A stretch of 64,000 nucleotides of DNA, taken from assembly GCA_963971285.1 (NCBI GenBank), contig OZ020262.1, positions 8,996,745 through 9,060,744 of the forward strand. The letters are read 5' to 3'. The notes below the pieces were generated by a model that saw only the letters and a program-made list of their open reading frames with translations, ran no database searches and was not told the DNA's origin. Made by a program: the position numbers and the translations under genes. Origin of the DNA: Astropecten irregularis (lineage: Eukaryota; Echinodermata; Asteroidea; Paxillosida; Astropectinidae). Every line of letters begins with the position of its first letter. The stretch's first letter is position 1. Positions 1-8,500 of the stretch are shown in pieces.

Positions 1-399
1 TGGCGACCATCATGGTAACTACAGGGTGACATTTTGGAGGTCGTCTTAACGTCCTACCTACCCTTAAGACATATTTTTACTGTCCAAATTTTAATAAAAA
101 AGACAAAGAATGTTCTTATGAACACAATGTCAATTTCAAGTTTATTGATTTGGAGGATGTTTAGAAATAGGTAAGTAAAGTTTTGTGCACAACCCTATGG
201 AAATAACACTGGCACCCTATAACGCAATTTGTGCAAAATGAATGTACGATCCAGATAGTGGACCAATGAGCTATTCCCGGCAGAAAAGTAAGATCTTCAG
301 CAACTTACTGCTAATTGCTGTCCGGTTGCCATGTCCACACCCATCATCCTGCAGTCATCCGTCTTCATTTGGCTCGGTGCTTCGAATCATGGAGCAAGA
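1..399. other. Stretch without recognisable gene or repeat
   Basis: This is AT-rich DNA with no reading frame that resembles a known protein. The last ten bases (390-399) form the left target duplication of the element that follows. Confidence 0.4.
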
Positions 400-782
400 C
401 ATGGGTGTCGATCCCGGGGGGGGGGGGGGGGGGGTTGATGGGGGATATATCCCCCCAATATTTGAGGTGGGGGAGGGATGGCGTGTATTATCATCCCTCC
501 AATATTTCGAGGTTGAACATCATTCAAATTTATTGTATAGAAATATTACATGATCCTTGTAAAAAAATATTCTCAGTGAATTTATACTGTTTAATTCTTC
601 TGAATATTGTTTTAAAATGCTCTAAAATGCGACTTTTCGACTCTGTTTTTATCAAAAAGTCACTGATCTGGGAGGGTGGTATCCCACCTCCCACAGCCTC
701 CCCCGCTCAGTCGCTTCGCTTCCTCGCATAGGACAACAAATCACCAATCATCCCTCCAATCATGAAAAGAAATCGACACCAG
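400..782. mobile_element. Non-autonomous DNA transposon with 10-bp target duplication
   Basis: The 383-bp element is bounded by the same ten bases, TGGAGCAAGA, at 390-399 and 783-792. The ends form a short imperfect inverted repeat around GGTGTCGAT, and a run of 17 or so G lies just inside the left end. There is no coding sequence beyond chance frames. The 9-10 bp duplication fits Mutator-like elements best, although an 8-bp hAT duplication with chance flanking matches cannot be excluded. Confidence 0.6.
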
Positions 783-896
783 TGGAGCAAGAACAAGGAA
801 CTAACTACTGGTATGCTAATACCGTGTCATTATTAATATGTAGCAATCATCTTTTACTATTTTTCTGTGCGGTTTATCATCAGGGGCCACTTCTAC

Positions 897-3800
897 TTAA
901 AGGTATAGTATCATACTTTGGTTTTTGTCAAAGAAATACAGATTCATGGGCAAACATAAGGAAGATACAGTAACAGTCATCTGTGAAAATTTCAGTCCCA
1001 TACGTACGGTGCCCACTTTTTGAGAAAATTATGAAAAACAGCCAGGGCAATTCCACGGGAAGGTGGACATAGGACTAAAATTTCAAGTCCATCCCACTAC
1101 AAATAAATTAATTATTATGTTTTACCCATATGTTGAAGTTCAAGAAACAAAAAGAATTAAATCAATCGCTCAAATATTTTCCGAGATACAGATACAAACG
1201 TAGAAGAGATTTTTCAATCATCGAAACTGCTGAAATGTATGCATAAATTAATTTTTTACTTATTTGATGGAAAAATGTTTTTAGGACTTTCATTAATTCA
1301 ATTTAGGGAAGCAAATCAGATCTACTTCAGTTTCCTAAGAGGATATTTCTACACCATCTTCCAAAAATTTTCATCATTACACAAAAGTTGAGCACTTGCG
1401 TCATGTAACGCGAGTTACCAAAAAAGTGAATATTTTTTCATTCCGAAGAAAGTAGTAGAGGTAATTTGTTGGGGATCAGAATTTTCTAAATTCATCCCAC
1501 CCTGATTATATAAGCAAAATGTTTGCCTAAATCAACAGTGCCATCAAAGTAAAAAATAGCATCAAAAAGTGTAACGCGAGTTACTATGTAACGCGAGTTA
1601 CCACCACGTAACGCGAGTTACCGTCTATAAACACAAGTTTCTGCAAGTATGAGCAAATTTGGACCCTCAATCGGCCTAGAATGAAGTGAACACAATCAGA
1701 TGCAGTGTTATGCACTATATGCTGCATTGAAACAAAAGAGGGTTGCCTTTTAATTGAAATCTGCATATTAAGTAAGGTCATTACAAGGTCATTGAGCATA
1801 TGCCGCAATCCTGAATCAAGCCAGGCCTCACTTTCACCTCTGAATGTGTATACCAGTGCTTGAGAGGTCCTCTTGAAAACCCAAAATCATCTTGAATTGT
1901 CAACATCAAGATTATTGGAGGGTAAGTGTATTCAATAAATTTGTACTGTATCTATTATGAAAATAGAATTAAAAAACTGTAACATTTATGAAATATCAAA
2001 TAAAAGTGAATTACAGTATATGCTTTCCCTGTTATTGCACTGAAATGTTCTATGTTCTGTTTCCATCAACAGGAATCATCTGCATGCACTGGATAAAGCA
2101 AGTGAATAATGAAATTGTGTGCTATCTACTCTGTACTGACATGAAGAGATGCCTACAAATGGAAATGCAGCCATAGGCCTACAAGTAGGAGATTGGTGTG
2201 CGGTTGATTATAATGACATTCTAATTCTATACCCTGGTGAAGTTGCCCACTGACTACAAAGTATCTAAAATGGAGCCAGCTGGGCCAAACTGGAAATGGC
2301 TAACACCCAGAGCTAAGATGCAATCTATTAGGAAGAAGATGCTGCTCAAAATACAACACCCAGCAATTGCCCATTTAATAGGTGTCACTACAAGTTCACC
2401 ACAAACAAAAGTTTTAGAAAGTAAAATCCAAACTAACATTACTAGCAAATGGACATATATTGAAGAACACTTGTTTAATATGTTTCCTCCTAACTTTAAG
2501 CATGTTCCATTATTATTAGCTTTATAGCATTTATTCATAGTGTGTACATTTGTAGTAGTTCTAAAAACTCTATTCCCATTTCTTTTCTCTGTCAATTTCA
2601 AGAATATGTTCAAAAAAGGTAGTTGTTTTCTTTTTTTCGTCTTTTTTTTTTTTTTACATAATTTGTATTTGAATAATTCAGGGGTGTCATGAAGTTCCTG
2701 AAAGAGAAATAATGTAAATTTCCAAAGAAGAAAACTTACCATGATTCAATTTTCTTTTATGCAAGTTAAATATGTATTTGCAAATTTGTTAACAGTGTTA
2801 CTTCTATGTTAATAAAAACTAAATGGAAAGTATTACATTTACCGACAGTATATACATGTATGTCTGCTGTACTACAGTGTTGTTAGCTAAAGTATTGTAA
2901 TTTATTTCATCTGGTTTTAATGATAACAAAACTACTTGTCAATTCCAAGCTTTCAAGTTCAGTATTATTTGAATATATTTCTTTTGACTTACAACTTTTG
3001 TATTTGTTCAAAGTTAAACCTTTTTCTTTTCAGTTTTCACACTGATAGTGCAAATAATCAGGACATATCTAAGTTCAATATGACACTCTGATTTGAGTGA
3101 GCAAAGCTCTTAATTAGCACATTCCTTTTTGAAAATTGAAGTTAATTAGTAAATAAAGTGTTCTAGACATTAATTTTATTCAACCTACAAAAGAGGGCAT
3201 CTGTCAAAATACTTAAATCAAGATAAGGTGTCATCAGAATGTTTGTATGTCCATAATTTGTGCCGAGCTGTTTGAATGGACATGATGTAACGCGAGTTAC
3301 CGTAACGCGAGTTACCGACATATATGCTCCCTGCATTTTACCAGTTCATTATTTCTCAACTGTGATATTATTAATTTATAAGTCATACCCCACTATCAAT
3401 TCAAGGTAGGAAAGGTTTTATCAAGATTGTCTAGTATGAGGAGACTTTGCCAAAATAGCTTTCATGAAATTGACCATGTCCTTTTTCCGTAACGCGAGTT
3501 ACCGAAATTAAACGAGCCACGATTCTCATTATGTTTGTCCGATGTTTTTCTTTTATGATTAATTTTGTTAGTCTATGTCTACTTTACCCATGGTGAAAAA
3601 AGTAACTTGTAGATCCTAATGATGACTGAGATATAGGCACATTCTCCTAAAATGTACCCATTATTTGTAATGCGAGTTACCGTGGAATTGCCCGCCACAA
3701 TATTTCTTCAGTCTTTTCTCTTTTATTTTTGATCTTTTAAAAGATCAAAAAGAATTTTCGGTCGTTGTTTTACTCATTTCTGGATAAATACACCATTTCA

Positions 3801-3911
3801 GGCGGAAGAATTTTAACGGTAGGTTTCTACCAGCACCATCTTCATACCCTGAAAGTTATACGTAAATCTGTGAACATTTCTGTTTTGGTGTCTTACCAAA
3901 GTATGATATAA
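897..3911 (+). mobile_element. TTAA-flanked MITE (family 1), split by a later transposon
   Basis: This is one copy of the commonest repeat in the window. Its left half (897-1,044) starts TTAAAGGTA-TAGTATCATACTTTGG and its right half (3,694-3,911) ends with CCAAAGTATGATA. The two halves align to the uninterrupted copies at 28,424-28,786 and 36,358-36,720. They are separated by the transposon at 1,045-3,693. The termini are inverted repeats, and TTAA at the ends suggests a piggyBac- or Kolobok-type target. No protein is encoded. The extreme right end is replaced by a LINE fragment. Confidence 0.6.
1045..3693. mobile_element. 2.65-kb DNA transposon with 14-bp TIRs, GCCA target duplication and a repeated GTAACGCGAGTTACC motif
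   Basis: The ends are exact inverted repeats, GGGCAATTCCACGG at 1,045 and CCGTGGAATTGCCC ending at 3,693. GCCA is duplicated on both sides (1,041-1,044 and 3,694-3,697), and the flanking MITE is continuous once the insert is removed. Eight copies of GTAACGCGAGTTAC(C), one with a single change, lie near the two ends: 1,405, 1,571, 1,588, 1,608, 3,287, 3,302, 3,489 and 3,667, all in one orientation. Around 2,190-2,410 there is a decayed reading frame: a GDWCAVDY-like stretch in one frame and MEPAGPNWKW in another. It resembles the C-terminal part of transposon-encoded proteins I have seen in aquatic animals. A 4-bp duplication excludes mariner, hAT and piggyBac; the superfamily is not assigned. 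Confidence 0.7.
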
Positions 3912-4078
3912 TGCATCAAGACTTGGTGCAGCATGAACTGTGATTGGAATGGAGTTCCACAGTGGGATTGTTCTGGGCATCAGTGAGTATCTAAATGCAT
4001 CTATCATGTAGCCTGGTAGGGTAGGAAGCTGTATATTGTGGATCTTCTTGAAGTTGAAGGGCCAATTTGCAATTTGCA
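3908..4078 (-). mobile_element. 3' remnant of a non-LTR retrotransposon reverse transcriptase
   Basis: The minus-strand frame reads MPRTIPLWNSIPITVHAAPS followed by LDALYHTL. This matches the conserved C-terminal tail of LINE ORF2 proteins, in which R-I-P-x-WN-x-LP precedes a short helix. Only about 55 codons survive, abutting the truncated right end of the MITE. It is a dead fragment. Confidence 0.55.
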
Positions 4079-4084
4079 ATTTTC

Positions 4085-4262
4085 TGTCTTTAAATAATAA
4101 AAAACAGGATTAACAACCTAATTTCCATGTGCTGTGTATCACTTTGTTCTTTGGCTGTTGTTCGCTGACCATGAATATCAAATGGAATTTTTAATGGTGG
4201 TTTGTTTTATTGGGCAAGGCACAATTTTTGTGCTCAAGCAATTTATGTGCTTATACAAAAGT
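4085..4262 (-). mobile_element. GGGCCAATTTCAT-type MITE (family 2), partial
   Basis: This segment carries the internal block of family 2 in reverse orientation, including the strings TTCTTTGGCTGTTGTTCGCT and ATGAATATCAAATGGAATTT. The terminal inverted repeats are mostly lost. Better copies are at 17,386-17,616, 29,741-29,986 and 62,578-62,822. Confidence 0.55.
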
Positions 4263-4264
4263 TC

Positions 4265-5542
4265 TTCATCTTAATCCTCACTGGCTAACCTCTAGTGACG
4301 TCATAATTACATTCATGACGCAACGCTTGGATTTTGCATATGCGGCACTCATAGAACTATATTAGAAATTTGTGAAACAAGGGTCTAAACGGCTGCAAGT
4401 TTTCAAAACCTTACGAGGTGATCTTCCATGCCGAAAAAATGTGCATTATTTGAATGATTTGGCCCTATCACGTGACCAATGGCGGGCTCCAGTCGGGTCA
4501 TAACCCAAGCGTATTGAAGTACGCGCGCGCGCCAAAAGCACTTACGTACACCCATTCGTAAAGGCCTTTTATTAGTGATAGTTCCGTGCGTACGTGTGTG
4601 CGGATTACCTGTACGTACACACGTATGGTCAGTGCGGTTCGAGTATTCACACCAATACAGTCTTGAACCGGACCAATACTAGCCAAAAGCTAAAAGGGGG
4701 TTTGTTTATTTCGCCAGCGCGAATATTGATCGGCTATCATTGATCTCTTCCTTAGGGGGCCTACTCTATGATCTCACAAATCCACGTCCCAAGCAGGATA
4801 TGGATACAATTAAATGCGACCCAGCAGCTTTTACGTACGTGCCTATCACTGCTGATATCAATGCGCATTATGCCCGAAAACCAACGCACTTTTGTTTGAG
4901 TTCTATGTGGTTTTCGCGATTTGTCAGCAACCATAGTGATATTTGTATTGTGACGTCACAATTTGCATAAAATAATACGCTATCTATAAGCCGGTCTTAA
5001 GTTCTTTGTTTGGGTTTGTGTTGTATATCGAAGGATTATGTGGGATGTGTCTAGCTGCAGTACAGTAACCTGCGCTGCAAGCGCCACCACTTTAATTTCA
5101 ACCGCCACGCTACACAATACAGTACTACGATACACTATTATGTATTCCAACCTCCATGCCGAGGCTATATAATACATCATAAAAAATTATTGACGTGGAA
5201 ACCTGGAGGGGAAATATTAGCATTGCAATGTATTATTGCCTTCTTTCCATTGTTGTGTACATGCCGCGCCATTTACAGATATAGAACACGGTGTAATACA
5301 CAACCGCTTGCGTAAAGCGTAATACACATGTATACCCATTGAACCATGGATCGGAGGTGGGGCATTAGTGCGATATACAGAATTTGGACTTTGCCTAAAT
5401 TATTTACCCAGGTTCAAACTTCAAGCAGGATTCAAGTTCTTTGATGAAAACGCTACATTTTAAACTGGTTTTGAGGCAACACTATCAGCAGCAGAATTGC
5501 GCTTGAAGAATTACAGTACGTCCCTACTAAACAGTGTAAAAA
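4265..5542. other. Upstream region of agmatinase, no gene seen
   Basis: No coding region or full repeat is recognised here. Alternating purine-pyrimidine tracts occur near 4,520-4,640. Two full CRE-type octamers, TGACGTCA, occur at about 4,298 and at 4,951. An in-frame stop directly precedes the agmatinase start codon, so coding sequence does not extend into this stretch unless through an upstream exon. Confidence 0.4.
4947..4962. promoter_or_regulatory. 16-bp perfect palindrome containing a CRE octamer
   Basis: ATTGTGACGTCACAAT is its own reverse complement and centres on TGACGTCA, the consensus site for CREB/ATF basic-zipper factors. It lies about 590 bp upstream of the agmatinase start codon. 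Function is inferred only from motif and position. Confidence 0.35.
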
Positions 5543-8500
5543 ATGATGCAGACGAGAGCTCCGATTCTGTTAAAATGGATGAAGTTTGGTCGCCGTGGTG
5601 CCGTAATGCCCAGCTGGGGCAATCCGCATCATCGTTCGTATGCGCGTGCCACTGGAAGTTGTTTACGTTTCAACCAGCCACTCTCTGGACATGACTTCCC
5701 TCGATCTGGGGGAATTGCCTCCATGTTCAGACTTCCCTACCAAGAATCAGCCGAAGGTAAAATTGTATTGGTAGTTTTATTCAACGCAGTGGCTATCGTT
5801 ACGGCAGCCGTAACGCATTTCCCAATGGCTATAGTTACGGCACTGTAACTGCGCACGCGCGATGATATGTCAGATTGCTTCGAAGCTAACGTGTTTTATA
5901 CACGTGTGTGTACGCATAGGATGCATGCACGGGCCTTTATTACCGTATCCGACGGTCAAGGTTTGACGGGTAGATATGGCAAATGCTCTCGTTGTGGGCG
6001 CAGAATTTGCCTTTTAAGTTGGGGAATTGTCAGTGTCAGTAACAGAGTGGGAAAAGGCCACATGTATACCTTTTTTAGTGGTTTTTTTTTCAACTTAGGT
6101 TGCCATCATGCCGTTTTCGAAAGATGCTGTAGACGATATATTGTACATGCATACTTTCCATTTAATTTATGTTTATTTCAACTACCTCAACTCTATAGGG
6201 AATAATGTGCAAACTTGGATTCAATTTAATGGATGAATTATTTTTATGGAGTTATTTTCGGTGTTGTTCAAAAATAAATAATATTTTACATTTAGGTTTT
6301 ATTAACAATACTGTTTTTAGCTCTTGCTTTTTTGGATAATCCGAGTCAATTTGTTTAAAAGAAAACTATCATATAGAGCATCAGTCCTCATAGAGACCTT
6401 GTGCAAAAGTGAGCACCAAATGGGACTGAAATTTTCATAGATGACTGTTAATTACTGTATCTTCCTTGATATTTTTGCCCATGAATCTGCATTTATTCGA
6501 CCACGAAGTATGATATTACCTATTATGTTACACATGGAAAATACTTTCTTTCCTCCATGTTTTACCAAAAAACACCCACAACAAAACAAACAAATAGCCT
6601 AGGCGTGGATCTAACGTTAAACGGAAAAGAGGAAAATCAAAAGAAAAATTGAGAAGACAAAATTACTCTGGTTCCTTTGCGCAGTGCTACTGCCGTAAAA
6701 ATAATAGACGTTACTATACTATACGGTTACGGCTAAAACACGCCGCCATCGCGCGTGCGCAGTTACAGTGCCGTAACTATAGCCATTGGGAAATGCGTTA
6801 CGGCTGCCGTAACGATAGCCACTGCGTTTATTCAATCATCCATGTTCAGTCAGACGGAAGTTAACATTATAATGAGTATACGAGAAGTGCGAACGAAATA
6901 GAAACTACGATTCTTTTACATGGTGTTTCCGCAAACCGATCCACATTATTGTCACCATGCAAAGCCTAAAATCTTTCATATAATTATTGTAGTATACATA
7001 ATAATAGACCCAGTAACTGGGGTGCTTATCTCCCTTCTTTTTTTTCTTCTTCTTCTTTTTTTTTTGGGGGGGGGGTCGACCGACCGAGGGGTGGAGGGGC
7101 TATAATGTTATTTTTGGGGAGGGGCTGAACAAACTTTTTTTTCGGGGGGGGGGGGGTGGTACCTAAAGTAATGTATTGGGAAGTGCAATTAAAATTGAAT
7201 TACACCTTTGATAGTATTCTTGTTTTTATTTTCTGTCCCACCTATATAGGACTGGACGCTTGTTTTGTTGGCATCCCTCTAGATACTGGAACTACCAACC
7301 GATCAGGAACCAGACTAGGACCGAGGCAGATTAGAACTGAGTCATGTCTCGTGAGAAACTACAACAGCTTAGGTAAAAACAAGGACATTTATCTATTGGG
7401 TGCATTCGTTTAGCTAACACGGGTCAGCCCTTAACTGGGACTGGTCGTGTTTTACTGCACAAAACAAGCGAGAGAATGGGGACGAGGTTGACTGGTGTCG
7501 ACCCGAGGGAGCTAAACGAATGCACCCATTATTTAGTCATTGATATCTTACAGATTCTTGAATTATTGACCAATGAGTTCAAAGAATCTATTTCTTCACT
7601 CTTCAGGTGCCGCTCCTTATGAAAGTCTGCAAGTCGCTGACATAGGAGACATCAAACTCAATCTCTTTGACTTGAAGCTGGCAGTTAAGATGATAAAGGA
7701 GGCATTCTCTACCATCTTGGCGACTGGGTGCACACCATTAGCACTTGGAGGTGATCATACGTTGTCGTATCCTATCCTTCAAGCTGTTAAGGTACACACG
7801 GACTAACAGAACTTGAGTGTGAGCCCTCGAAAAACTGTCATCTCCTTCTGATTAAACACAAATTCTGTAACGTTCTAGTTCATTGTGAACAATAGAAGTA
7901 CCGGTAATAAACTCCTGCAAACTGCTCATCAGCCAAAATAATGACCTGAAACGTATAAGATGCTTGGAGTTAGGAGGGCCTGATGCATTTCAATCCGAAC
8001 AGGATCTCCATCAAAGTCTAAATGACAAGAGGACAAGAACATGCAAGGTAGTGCTAATAGTGCCTACCACCACCCTCCCTGGTCACTCTGAACACCCCTT
8101 CTTGTTCTGATCCTCTCATCCATCTTTACTGGTATGTTCTTGTCCTCTTGTAATTTAGCCTTCGAAAAAGATCCTGCTAGGATCAAAATACATCAGTCCC
8201 TCCTAATTCTAAACAAGTTTGCTTATTTCAAAAAGCTGCTTAGCACAAAAATTCGCTAAGCATGACATTTCTGTCGTAGTGAAAACCGGATTAACAACCA
8301 AATGTCCATGTTTTGTGTATCACTTGCAATTGTTCTTTGGCTGTTGTTCGCTGACTATGAATATCAAATCGAATTTTCAATGGTAGTTTGTTTGATTGGG
8401 CAAGCTATAATTGTGCTAAGCAGCTCTATGAAATTGGCCTGTCACTCTGCATCCAATGAGATTGATGCAATCCTGAAATTGTGAATGAAATTCAGTTTAC

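Noticed and set aside
2254-2742. 162-codon minus-strand frame inside the transposon at 1,045-3,693
   Set aside because: It overlaps the decayed plus-strand coding remnant, contains a poly-Lys run from a T tract, and resembles no protein.
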